A stretch of 49,310 bases of DNA from UBA3263 sp964528425. Lineage in GTDB: Bacteria; Bacteroidota; Bacteroidia; Bacteroidales; Muribaculaceae. A model generated the notes under the pieces. That model had not been told where the DNA came from. It made no database searches and was given only the letters and a program-made list of their open reading frames with translations. This document shows, one piece after another, positions 17,201-24,893 of the stretch. The DNA is taken from positions 1 to 49,310 of the forward strand of contig CAZGTD010000013.1 in the NCBI GenBank assembly GCA_964528425.1, in the 5' to 3' direction. How positions within the stretch are numbered: the first letter of the stretch is position 1; the number at the start of each line of letters is the position of its first letter. The position numbers and the translations under genes are program-made.

Positions 17201-17402
17201 GCTGCTGGCGCTGCCGATAAGGTTCTATCGTCAGTTTATTTCGCCGCTCACTCCGCCGAGCTGCCGCTTCACGCCTACCTGCTCGGCCTATGCGCTCGAA
17301 GCCCTCAGGAAGCACGGGCCGCTGCGCGGCTCCTGGCTGACGCTGCGCCGCCTACTTCGCTGCCATCCCTGGGGCGGCAGCGGCTACGACCCCGTTCCCT
17401 AA
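17178..17402 (+). CDS. yidD: Membrane protein insertion efficiency factor YidD
   Basis: A 74-residue membrane-associated protein that helps YidC/Sec insert inner-membrane proteins. It has the family pattern FYRQFISPLTPPSCRFTPTCS, then YALEALRKHG and a CHPWGGSGYDPVP end. The conserved cysteines are all present, and its position directly behind rnpA is the classical one. Confidence 0.95.
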   Translation: MISRLISELLALPIRFYRQFISPLTPPSCRFTPTCSAYALEALRKHGPLRGSWLTLRRLLRCHPWGGSGYDPVP

Positions 17403-17415
17403 AAACACTCCGGTA

Positions 17416-17899
17416 ATGACACAACAAAATAATAATATCACCCATCAGCCCGCTTCGGCCGAAATCGGCAGCAACGTTCTTCAGAACCTTGTTCAGAAGG
17501 CATCGGACGTTATTGAAACTGCCCGCCAAACCGCCTATCGGCAAATCAACGAAGCCCTTGTGCGCCGCAACTGGCTTTTAGGCCGGCTCATTGCCGAGGA
17601 AGAGCTTAATGGTGAGAACCGCGCCAAATATGGCCATGACGTTATAAAAGGTCTTGCCAAACGCCTCACAGCCCTCTATGGCAAAGGTTTTGATGCAAGC
17701 AATCTTTATAAGTTCCGGCAGTTTTACGAAATGTATCCTCAGATTTTAGACTCAGCGTGTCTAAAATCTAATATCTCACTTTCATGGTCGCACTATCGCA
17801 CGCTTATTCAAGAGCTTAACCCCGATGCACGTGCCTATTACGAGGCAGAAGGCCATTTATCAGCTTAAGGTGCAGGGCGAGAAGGAGACTTTGGATTGA
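17416..17899 (+). pseudogene. Decayed DUF1016 nuclease gene (N-terminal part plus short C-terminal remnant)
   Basis: The open frame 17416-17868 gives 150 residues that match only the DUF1016 N-terminal domain (NEALVRRNWLLGRLIAEEEL, FDASNLYKFRQFYEMYP, SLSWSHYRTLIQ), then stops; the nuclease domain is absent. A +1 frame from about 17843 to 17899 (RQKAIYQLKVQGEKETLD) resembles the extreme C-terminus of DUF1016 proteins. I infer an internal deletion of roughly 180 codons with a frame shift at the join. A truncated product could still be made. An inverted repeat lies at 17741-17769. Confidence 0.7.
17741..17769. repeat. Inverted repeat in the decayed DUF1016 gene
   Basis: Perfect 11-base arms (AGATTTTAGAC, 17741-17751, and GTCTAAAATCT, 17759-17769) around 7 bases, lying just after the codons for FYEMYP. 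This is the same protein position as the inverted repeats in the intact DUF1016 gene (2452-2515). Confidence 0.85.
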
Positions 17900-17939
17900 G
17901 AAGATGTATTGTTCTAAAGTGTTGAATATTAGCAAATTA

Positions 17940-17948
17940 CCCCCCCCC
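17940..17948 (+). repeat. C9 homopolymer tract before the CotH-like gene
   Basis: Nine consecutive C. An ATG frame from 17904 enters the tract and meets a stop at 17967-17969. With eight C it would continue in frame into the hydrophobic signal segment of the CotH-like gene. Confidence 0.85.
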
Positions 17949-18030
17949 ACAATGCGGGCGTGGCTGTAAATCGAATTTTGGCCTGCTGAAGGTCGAAAGG
18001 GCCCTGTTTGCGGCTCTGCTATGGGTTGTT

Positions 18031-19467
18031 TTGATGATAATGTCGGTGAGCTGCCATGCGCAGCAAGAGTCCGTCGCCACGGGGCCGACCAACACTGTTC
18101 CAACCATATATATTGCAACGTCGGGGAATGCGCCGATAGTTGACAAGGAGAATTACCTCGACGCAGAATACTATATCACCGTTCCCGCCGGAAGCGAGTT
18201 TAAGGCCATAGGGTCGGAAATCGCCCCGGAGTATCTGCAGATTCGCGGCAGAGGCAACGCCAGCTGGAAAGTGCCGAAAAAATCATATAAAATCAAACTC
18301 GACACCAAAACGTCGCTTCTTGGGATGCCTGCCCATCGCCATTTTGCGCTATTGGCCTGCTATGGCGCGCATAGCGAAATAGGCTTGTTTTCCTATATGA
18401 CCGGCCTGAAAATCGCCGAGCTGACGGGTCAGCCATGGACTCCGCGCTGCCGGCCGGTAGAACTGGTAATTAACAACGAATATCTGGGCCTGTATCTGCT
18501 GATCGAATCGGTTAAGATTGATAAGAACAGAGTTAACATTTACAAGCAGCCCGACGGCTGCGCGGACCGGGCCCTGATTTCGGGTGGCTGGCTCGTTGAG
18601 ATAGACAATTACGCGGAGGAGAATCAGCTTTTGATTCCGGAATATCTTGAAAACCGCACCGCAAAAATGAAGCTGACATATAAGAGCCCCGAAGCGCTTT
18701 CGCCGAGCCAGAAAGAATGGCTCACCGATGAGTTTACCAAAATAAACAATTCGCTTAGCCTGCAATCCACCTTTAACAGCAATTGGGCCAAATATATCGA
18801 CGCGACTTCCATGGCGCGTTATTTCATAGTTCGCGAAATGATTCACGACACCGACGGCTATAACGGCAGCTTCTATCTCCACAAAGACAAAGGCGCTGAT
18901 TCCAAGTGGGTTTGCGGCCCGATGTGGGATATTTTTCCCATTACTCAAAAAACCGATTGGGTTATGAACGACCATCCGGTGTATTCAATGGTTCACTACA
19001 TACCCTACGTTACAAAAACCGCAGCGTTCCGTAAAGCTTTTGCCGAAGAATGGGATTTGTTTAAGAGCAAGTTGGATTCTCTTTATAATTATGTTGATTC
19101 GTTCAGCGCTTTCAGTGATGCCGACAAGGCAAATGGCGACAGGTGGGACCGTTCGGGAAATTGCGAATATAAAATCTCGCTTATAAAAGATTATTTGAGC
19201 TCCAACGCCGACTGGATAGATGCAAATATTTTCCCTCCGGTCCGGGAGCCAGGGCCGGAGGGAAACGGCGTGAAACTTTATGGTAGGATAGCGGTTCTTG
19301 ACTTTGTTGCAGAGCGGTTCAGTGTGACAAATGTTTCGGGACTGACCGTATTCACGGGCGCAAAAGCGTGGCAATTTTCGTTGGCCGGACTCGCCCCCGG
19401 AATATATTTTTTGAAGGTCGAAAAAATCGACGGCACCAACATTACGATGAAGTGCCTAATCCGCTGA
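18031..19467 (+). CDS. CotH-kinase-family secreted protein with Por-type tail
   Basis: A 478-residue frame (TTG start as given). CotH-family proteins are atypical protein kinases; bacterial versions are secreted, often with cell-wall or surface roles. The motif region is visible: LQIRGRGNASWKVPKKSYKIKL, then NNEYLGLYLLIESVKIDKNRVNIY and CGPMWDIF. The chain ends APGIYFLKVEKIDGTNITMKCLIR, like a type IX sorting tail. The frame remains open upstream to 17926 and encodes a signal-like segment (ALFAALLWVVLMIMSVSC) with no in-frame ATG before it; a C9 tract at 17940-17948 may control or have disrupted the true start. TTG at 18031 would cut the signal peptide short. Confidence 0.8.
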   Translation: MMIMSVSCHAQQESVATGPTNTVPTIYIATSGNAPIVDKENYLDAEYYITVPAGSEFKAIGSEIAPEYLQIRGRGNASWKVPKKSYKIKLDTKTSLLGMPAHRHFALLACYGAHSEIGLFSYMTGLKIAELTGQPWTPRCRPVELVINNEYLGLYLLIESVKIDKNRVNIYKQPDGCADRALISGGWLVEIDNYAEENQLLIPEYLENRTAKMKLTYKSPEALSPSQKEWLTDEFTKINNSLSLQSTFNSNWAKYIDATSMARYFIVREMIHDTDGYNGSFYLHKDKGADSKWVCGPMWDIFPITQKTDWVMNDHPVYSMVHYIPYVTKTAAFRKAFAEEWDLFKSKLDSLYNYVDSFSAFSDADKANGDRWDRSGNCEYKISLIKDYLSSNADWIDANIFPPVREPGPEGNGVKLYGRIAVLDFVAERFSVTNVSGLTVFTGAKAWQFSLAGLAPGIYFLKVEKIDGTNITMKCLIR

Positions 19468-19498
19468 CCCTCCGTTTACGAGCCCGACGCGAAATTGA

Positions 19499-19530
19499 TT
19501 TGCGGGGATGGATTTTTTTTTGTAACTTTG
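19499..19530 (+). promoter_or_regulatory. Canonical promoter of the polysaccharide locus
   Basis: -33 TTTG at 19499-19502, a 20-base spacer containing a nine-T tract, and -7 TAACTTTG at 19523-19530. The match is as good as any in the window. It leaves a leader of roughly 185 bases before the antiterminator-like gene. Confidence 0.85.
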
Positions 19531-19536
19531 CTTCGC

Positions 19537-19720
19537 GGAGTGGTTTCGCCGCTTCGCGGACCAATTGTTGTTAGTGGCTCAATCTTAGCACATTAGCTTG
19601 AGAAGTAGTCAAAAGTCATACCTTAGTCCGAACCTCTGTTACTGCGAAAACACGCGCCGGCAGGGGGTCGAACACTATTCTGCCGAAACTTTCGGGGGTT
19701 AAATTTGTGCTTTGAGTTAA
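19537..19720 (+). promoter_or_regulatory. Untranslated leader of the polysaccharide locus
   Basis: About 185 bases without a credible gene. Near the 3' end, CTGCCG (19680-19685) can pair with CGGCAG (19658-19663). The overlapping CCGAA (19683-19687) can instead pair with TTCGG (19691-19695), so the two hairpins exclude each other. A copied CTTCGCGGA word occurs at 19531-19539 and 19551-19559. In Bacteroides the leader of a capsule locus is where UpxY acts; the same role here is inference. Confidence 0.45.
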
Positions 19721-21139
19721 ATGGACGAGAATCAAATAGTTGATTGGACGGAGCTGTTTGCTTTTTTTGAATCGAAGATTTCGGCAATGCCTGAATCGAG
19801 CAGAAAAAGTTATAAAAAAGCTCTCGGTTCGTTGCGCTTTTTTGTTGAAAGCTTCGAGCAGCCCCCTACAATTGGTAAGATTCCGGGCGAATGGATGGTG
19901 GCAATGTTTACCGCCGGACTGTCGCCGAAAAGCCGGTTGCACTATTTTGAGTCGGTTGCAGCGCTTTTTGCCGCTGCCGCCAAAGCCGGGCTGATTTCGC
20001 CGGTTGACGGTTTCAGCAGCCTGAAGCCTGCGGTAAAGGCAATGGCTTCGCAGCCGGCCTCGGAAATATCGATTGCTGAGCTGAATAAAGTAAGGGGCCT
20101 TGCGCGGAGTTTCTTTTCTGCCCGCGAAGAGCGCGACCCGATTCTGGGGTTGATTCTGGTTTCGTTGCTCAATGGCGCTATGGCGCCGGCGAAACTGGCA
20201 TTGCTCCGCACTGAAAATATTGCTGAGCTGGAGCCGGCGAGCCGCGAAATAGCAATGAGTCTGGCTTCCGCAGGGCGTAAGTTCGTGTTCCCTCTGAAGC
20301 AGTCGCAACAGACCCGGCGCCAGCTGGAGAGAAGTGTGGCGGCTGAGGTGGCTCAGACATTGGCGGCCGCTTCCGTAGGGCTGTTTTCGAGTGTTCAGGA
20401 AACACTCGCCGCCTGTTGGGCCCTGGGAGCGTTGAGCTGCGGGGCCAGCGGTGCGGAAACGGTCGGCTCCCTCGGATTCGTTCCTGTGGCGGTGCCGGTT
20501 CTGGGTCTTGTTGAGCCTGCCGCTACGGCCCGCGAGAAGAGTAACCTGATGCAAACCGTCGGCTCAATGTTTATGGCTAACCCCAGGGAGTGGTTTGCAT
20601 TGCGCTTGCGTCCGCATATCCGCTTTGAGCGGTTTGAGACCCGCCTGGGGCGGCTGTCGGCCGGCTTGCGACCGGAAATTTTCTATCCGAGCCGCGAAAT
20701 ATCGCGTAGGGTAAATAAAAAGATTATCACAGAGAAGAAACCCGTTATTCCCGAGATAGTTTTTTTTCGCAGCCGCGTAACGGACATTGCGCCGCTGATT
20801 CGCGAGGCAGGCGACCTGGGCTGGGTTTACACCAATGCCGGAACATATGCGCGCATAGCGCCCCGCGCAATGGAAACCTTTCAGCGCGCAATCGGGCAGT
20901 TTGCCCCCGACTATGAAGTCGGCAGCGTTGGCTCGCTGGAGTATCATCCCGGCGACCGGGTTGAAATACTCGGCGGCCTGGGCCAGGGCCACAGCGCCGA
21001 GGTGTTGGGCCGCATAAAAGCGCGCGCCGGGGTTATTTACCGGCTGAAGATTTTCGGCGACCAGCGCGATATAGAGTTCCGTGTTGACGATACCCGGATG
21101 CTACAGCCCGAGCGTGTTAATGAAGAAATAATTAAATGA
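19721..21139 (+). CDS. Degenerate tyrosine-recombinase-like domain fused to NusG/UpxY-type antiterminator
   Basis: A 472-residue protein with two parts. Residues 8-95 look like the SAM-like core-binding domain of tyrosine recombinases (SSRKSYKKALGSLRFFVE, GLSPKSRLHYFESVAALFAAA). Residues 117-285 follow the catalytic-domain layout (SIAELNKVRGLARSFF, ILGLILVSLLNGAMAPAKL), but the usual GxRxSEL arginine, the HxxR and the tyrosine are absent, so strand cleavage is not expected. Residues 288-400 match an NGN domain (REWFALRLRPHIRFERFE, FYPSREISRR, PEIVFFRSRVTDIAPLI) and 409-465 a KOW domain (HPGDRVEILGGLGQGHSAEV). UpxY proteins bind elongating RNA polymerase and carry it through capsule operons. 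First gene of the locus, 13 bases before wecC. The fusion is unusual to me. Confidence 0.72.
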   Translation: MDENQIVDWTELFAFFESKISAMPESSRKSYKKALGSLRFFVESFEQPPTIGKIPGEWMVAMFTAGLSPKSRLHYFESVAALFAAAAKAGLISPVDGFSSLKPAVKAMASQPASEISIAELNKVRGLARSFFSAREERDPILGLILVSLLNGAMAPAKLALLRTENIAELEPASREIAMSLASAGRKFVFPLKQSQQTRRQLERSVAAEVAQTLAAASVGLFSSVQETLAACWALGALSCGASGAETVGSLGFVPVAVPVLGLVEPAATAREKSNLMQTVGSMFMANPREWFALRLRPHIRFERFETRLGRLSAGLRPEIFYPSREISRRVNKKIITEKKPVIPEIVFFRSRVTDIAPLIREAGDLGWVYTNAGTYARIAPRAMETFQRAIGQFAPDYEVGSVGSLEYHPGDRVEILGGLGQGHSAEVLGRIKARAGVIYRLKIFGDQRDIEFRVDDTRMLQPERVNEEIIK

Positions 21140-21152
21140 CCAATATATAGAT

Positions 21153-22361
21153 ATGAAAGCATGCTTTATGGGATTAGGCTACATAGGCCTCCCTACTGCA
21201 ATAATAGCCGCCAAAGAGGGTGGGGTTGATATTGTTGGTGTTGACATCAATCCGTCGGTTGTTGAAAAAACCAATGCCGGCAAACTCCACATTATCGAAC
21301 CGGGCATGGAAGAGATGCTTCAGGAAGTGGTTAAATCGGGCAAACTCCATGCCTCTACAACCCCTGAGGTGTCCGACGCCTACTTCATGGTGGTTCCTAC
21401 CCCGTTCAAGGGCAACCACGAACCCGACATAAGCTATGTTGAGGCTGCCACGCGGGCCGTGTTGCCTCTGCTGAAGGAGGGCGACCTGTACGTTATCGAG
21501 TCTACTTCACCGGTAGGGACTACCGAAAAGATGGCCGAGCTGATTTTCAGCGAGCGTCCCGAACTCAAGGGCAAGATTTATATAGCGTATTGTCCCGAAC
21601 GCGTGTTGCCCGGCAACGTAATCTACGAACTGGTCAACAACGACCGCGTTATCGGCGGCATCGACGAAGCGTCGACCAAAAAGGCCCAGGAGTTTTACTC
21701 CCGGTTTGTTAAAGGCACCCTGCACCCCACCAACGCCCGCACCGCCGAAATGTGTAAACTCACCGAGAACTCCAGCCGCGACGTTCAGATTGCGTTTGCC
21801 AACGAGCTGTCGCTGATATGCGACAAGGCCGGCATCAACGTATGGGACCTCATCAACCTGGCCAACAAACATCCGCGCGTTAACATACTGCAGCCCGGAT
21901 GCGGCGTTGGAGGTCATTGCATAGCTGTTGACCCTTATTTCATCACCGCCGAGTTTCCCGCCGAATCGAAAATCATCGCCACCGCCCGCGAAATCAACAA
22001 CTACAAGGCCATGTGGTGTGCCGAAAAGGTTAAGAACGCCATGCTCGAATTTGAAATCAAACACCATCGCAAACCGATAGTGGCCATGATGGGCCTGGCT
22101 TTCAAACCCGACATTGATGATTTGCGCGAATCGCCTGCCAAGCAGATAGTCAGCAAGGTTATGCAGGGCATCAACAATGCGGAAATGCTGGTTGTTGAGC
22201 CCAACGTTGAAAGCCACAACGTTTTTAAACTCACTGACTACCGCGAAGCCTACGACCGGGCCGACATAGTGGTTTTCCTTACTGCCCACACTCCGTTCAA
22301 GTCGCTCGATTGGCGCGACGACAAGGTGATACTCGACTTCTGCGGCATCTTCAAGAAATAA
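21153..22361 (+). CDS. wecC: UDP-N-acetyl-D-mannosamine dehydrogenase
   Basis: A 402-residue NAD-dependent enzyme oxidising UDP-ManNAc twice at C6 to UDP-ManNAcA, an acidic precursor for capsule or O-antigen. The N-terminal Rossmann motif is GLGYIGLPTA, the central helix NSSRDVQIAFANELS, and the catalytic cysteine is in PGCGVGGHCIAVDPYF. The C-terminal domain has MGLAFKPDIDDLRESPA. Its neighbour wecB makes its substrate, with 3 bases between the genes. Length is normal for the family. Confidence 0.92.
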   Translation: MKACFMGLGYIGLPTAIIAAKEGGVDIVGVDINPSVVEKTNAGKLHIIEPGMEEMLQEVVKSGKLHASTTPEVSDAYFMVVPTPFKGNHEPDISYVEAATRAVLPLLKEGDLYVIESTSPVGTTEKMAELIFSERPELKGKIYIAYCPERVLPGNVIYELVNNDRVIGGIDEASTKKAQEFYSRFVKGTLHPTNARTAEMCKLTENSSRDVQIAFANELSLICDKAGINVWDLINLANKHPRVNILQPGCGVGGHCIAVDPYFITAEFPAESKIIATAREINNYKAMWCAEKVKNAMLEFEIKHHRKPIVAMMGLAFKPDIDDLRESPAKQIVSKVMQGINNAEMLVVEPNVESHNVFKLTDYREAYDRADIVVFLTAHTPFKSLDWRDDKVILDFCGIFKK

Positions 22362-22364
22362 GAG

Positions 22365-23516
22365 ATGAAAAAAGTAATGCTCGTTTTTGGAACGCGTCCG
22401 GAGGCCATAAAAATGGCCCCTCTGGTAAAGGAATTTCAAAAACACCCCCAAGAGTTTGAAACCCTGGTTTGCGTTACCGGTCAGCACCGTCAGATGCTTG
22501 ACCAGGTTCTGAAGATATTCGACATTCAGCCCGACTTTGACCTAAACATCATGAAGCAGGGTCAGGACCTTTATGACGTAACCGCCAGGGTTCTCACCGG
22601 TATGCGCGATGTTCTTGACCGTGCGCAGCCCGACGTGGTGCTGGTCCACGGCGATACGACTACCTCTACCGCAGCGGCTCTTGGCGCCTTTTATCGCCAG
22701 ATACCAGTCGGACACGTTGAGGCCGGACTGCGCACGCATAATATCTATTCTCCCTGGCCCGAGGAGATGAACCGCCAGATTACCGGACGAATTGCCACCT
22801 ACAACTTCGCGCCGACCCCTTTAAGCCGCAGCAACCTCCTGGCCGAGGGAGTAAGCGAAGATAAGATTACTGTTACCGGCAACACTGTTATCGACGCCCT
22901 CTATTGGGTGGTTGACAAAATTAAAAGTACGCCGCGTGTCGCCTCCGACCTCAGGGAGCAGCTCCGCTCAGCCGGCTACGACACCGACCGCCTGGCCGAC
23001 GGCCGCAAGCTGGTTTTGATAACCGGTCATCGCCGCGAAAACTTCGGCAGCGGGTTCATATCAATGTGTAAGGCCATCAAAACATTGACAGAAAAGTTCA
23101 CCGATGTAGATTTCGTTTACCCCATGCACCTGAACCCCAACGTTCGCAAACCGATTCGTGAGGTTTTCGGCGAAAACCTTGAAGGGCTCGGCAATATGTT
23201 CTTCATCGAGCCGCTCGAATACCTGTCGTTCGTGTATCTGATGGAAAAGTCTGCCATAGTGCTGACCGACAGCGGCGGCATTCAGGAAGAAGCCCCGGGG
23301 CTGGGCAAGCCGGTGCTGGTTATGCGCGACACTACCGAACGCCCCGAGGCGCTCGAAGCGGGCACGGTTAAGCTCGTAGGTACCGACTACGACAAGATAG
23401 TCGGTGAAACCTCGCGCCTGCTAACTGATGCCGACTACTATGCCGGCATGGCCCAGGCCGTTAACCCCTATGGCGACGGTTTGGCATGCAGCCGCATCGT
23501 TGAATACCTTTCATGA
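22365..23516 (+). CDS. wecB: UDP-N-acetylglucosamine 2-epimerase (non-hydrolysing)
   Basis: A 383-residue cytosolic GT-B-fold enzyme interconverting UDP-GlcNAc and UDP-ManNAc. It has FGTRPEAIKMAPLV at the N-terminus, VHGDTTTSTAAALGAFY, the signature GHVEAGLRTHNIYSPWPEE, and LTDSGGIQEEAPGLGKPVL. It supplies WecC directly upstream. It overlaps ugd by 4 bases (ATGA), so the two are translationally coupled. Confidence 0.94.
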   Translation: MKKVMLVFGTRPEAIKMAPLVKEFQKHPQEFETLVCVTGQHRQMLDQVLKIFDIQPDFDLNIMKQGQDLYDVTARVLTGMRDVLDRAQPDVVLVHGDTTTSTAAALGAFYRQIPVGHVEAGLRTHNIYSPWPEEMNRQITGRIATYNFAPTPLSRSNLLAEGVSEDKITVTGNTVIDALYWVVDKIKSTPRVASDLREQLRSAGYDTDRLADGRKLVLITGHRRENFGSGFISMCKAIKTLTEKFTDVDFVYPMHLNPNVRKPIREVFGENLEGLGNMFFIEPLEYLSFVYLMEKSAIVLTDSGGIQEEAPGLGKPVLVMRDTTERPEALEAGTVKLVGTDYDKIVGETSRLLTDADYYAGMAQAVNPYGDGLACSRIVEYLS

Positions 23517-24796
23517 AGAAATATAATATAGCAGTTGCCGGTACCGGCTATGTCGGGTTGAGCATAGCAACTTTGCTCAGCCAGCATAACCACGTCACTG
23601 CCGTAGATATAATTCCCGAAAAAGTCGACCTTATCAATGCCGGTAAGTCGCCGATTCAGGACGAGTATATCGAGAAATATCTTGCTGAAAAGAACCTTGA
23701 CCTGACGGCAACGCTCGATGGCGCAAGTGCCTATGCCGATGCCGACTTCGTTGTTATTGCCGCTCCGACCAACTATGACCCCGTAAAGAATTACTTCGAC
23801 ACATCGCGCGTTGAAGAGGTCATAGACCTGGTTCTCAGTGTGAACCCTCAGGCGGTAATGGTTATTAAATCAACCATTCCCGTTGGCTATTGCCGCTCGC
23901 TGTATCTTCAGTATGCAAACCGCGGGTTTAAGAAGCTCAACCTGCTTTTTTCGCCGGAATTTTTGCGTGAGTCCAAGGCACTCTACGACAATCTGTATCC
24001 CTCGCGCATCATAGTAGGAATTCCCAAGAATATTGCCTCCGAGCAGTTTTCGGCTGAGAACGAAGCGATTGCAAACCTGGCCGACATCGGGGCATTGACC
24101 GAGGCGGCCCATACTTTTGCCGCCCTGCTGCGCCAGGGTGCCCTGAAGACCGATATTCCAACCTTGTTTATGGGGCTCAAGGAGGCTGAGGCGGTGAAAC
24201 TGTTTGCCAATACCTATCTGGCTTTGCGCGTCAGCTACTTCAATGAGCTCGATACCTATGCCGAAGTCAAAGGGCTCGATTCGCGCGCGATTATTGAAGG
24301 TATAGGTCTCGACCCGCGCATCGGGGCGCACTATAACAATCCGTCGTTTGGCTACGGGGGCTACTGTCTGCCCAAAGACGCCAAGCAACTGCTGGCAAAT
24401 TATGCCGATGTGCCTCAGAATATGATGACGGCCATAGTTGAAAGTAACCGCACTCGAAAAGACTTTATAGCCGAGCAGGTTCTACATCAGGCCGGCTGGA
24501 CTCCCGAACGGCCCTGCACCATAGGTGTTTACCGGCTCACTATGAAGGCAAATTCCGATAACTTCCGCCAATCTTCGATTCAGGGGGTCATGAAACGCAT
24601 AAAGGCTAAGGGAGCCGAAGTTATAGTTTATGAACCCACTCTGGCCGATGGCTCAACATTTTTCGGCTCGCGGGTGGTTAATGACCTGGCCGACTTTAAG
24701 CAAAAATCCCAGTTGATAATCACCAACCGCATTCATCCGGATCTGGACGACGTGCGGTCTAAAATCTACACCCGCGATTTATTTGCCCGCGACTGA
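23513..24796 (+). CDS. ugd: UDP-glucose 6-dehydrogenase
   Basis: A 427-residue NAD-dependent dehydrogenase converting UDP-glucose to UDP-glucuronate. It has AGTGYVGLSIATLLSQHN, KSTIPVGYC, the family-specific LLFSPEFLRESKALYDNLYPS, and the catalytic cysteine in GYGGYCLPKDAKQL. It is distinct from the WecC/WbpA types in this locus. It is somewhat longer than the 388-402 residue norm because of an insert before the second half (about residues 175-210). It is the last gene before a new promoter at 24837. Confidence 0.93.
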   Translation: MKKYNIAVAGTGYVGLSIATLLSQHNHVTAVDIIPEKVDLINAGKSPIQDEYIEKYLAEKNLDLTATLDGASAYADADFVVIAAPTNYDPVKNYFDTSRVEEVIDLVLSVNPQAVMVIKSTIPVGYCRSLYLQYANRGFKKLNLLFSPEFLRESKALYDNLYPSRIIVGIPKNIASEQFSAENEAIANLADIGALTEAAHTFAALLRQGALKTDIPTLFMGLKEAEAVKLFANTYLALRVSYFNELDTYAEVKGLDSRAIIEGIGLDPRIGAHYNNPSFGYGGYCLPKDAKQLLANYADVPQNMMTAIVESNRTRKDFIAEQVLHQAGWTPERPCTIGVYRLTMKANSDNFRQSSIQGVMKRIKAKGAEVIVYEPTLADGSTFFGSRVVNDLADFKQKSQLIITNRIHPDLDDVRSKIYTRDLFARD

Positions 24797-24812
24797 GTTT
24801 TTTCGACCTTAT

Positions 24813-24844
24813 TTTGGTTATTAGGCATAAATTAGCTATCTTTG
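24813..24844 (+). promoter_or_regulatory. Internal promoter before the export genes
   Basis: -33 TTTG at 24813-24816, a 20-base spacer, and -7 TATCTTTG at 24837-24844, in the 97-base gap after ugd. It gives a leader of about 45 bases to the SLBB export gene. The second half of the locus may therefore be transcribed apart from the antiterminator-led first part. Confidence 0.85.
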
Positions 24845-24893
24845 CGCAAATCATAATTAAAAACCAATCATTAACATCATATTTGCTCAATCA

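Noticed and set aside
19531..19560. Repeated CTTCGCGGA words as an attachment site or CRISPR
   Set aside because: Only two short copies with no integrase active site or cas genes nearby; too small to support either.
19700..19707. Second promoter TAAATTTG just before the fusion gene
   Set aside because: Matches the -7 pattern but has no TTTG at the right distance upstream and would start inside the leader next to the ATG.
19616..20554. 312-residue minus-strand open frame
   Set aside because: Opposes the fusion gene; low-complexity Q/R-rich translation with no recognisable domain.
21507..22487. 326-residue minus-strand open frame
   Set aside because: Antisense shadow spanning wecC and the start of wecB.
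22365..23516. This epimerase as the WbpI of the diacetamido route
   Set aside because: Its sequence and its coupling to wecC fit WecB; the 354-residue enzyme at 43388 is the better WbpI candidate.
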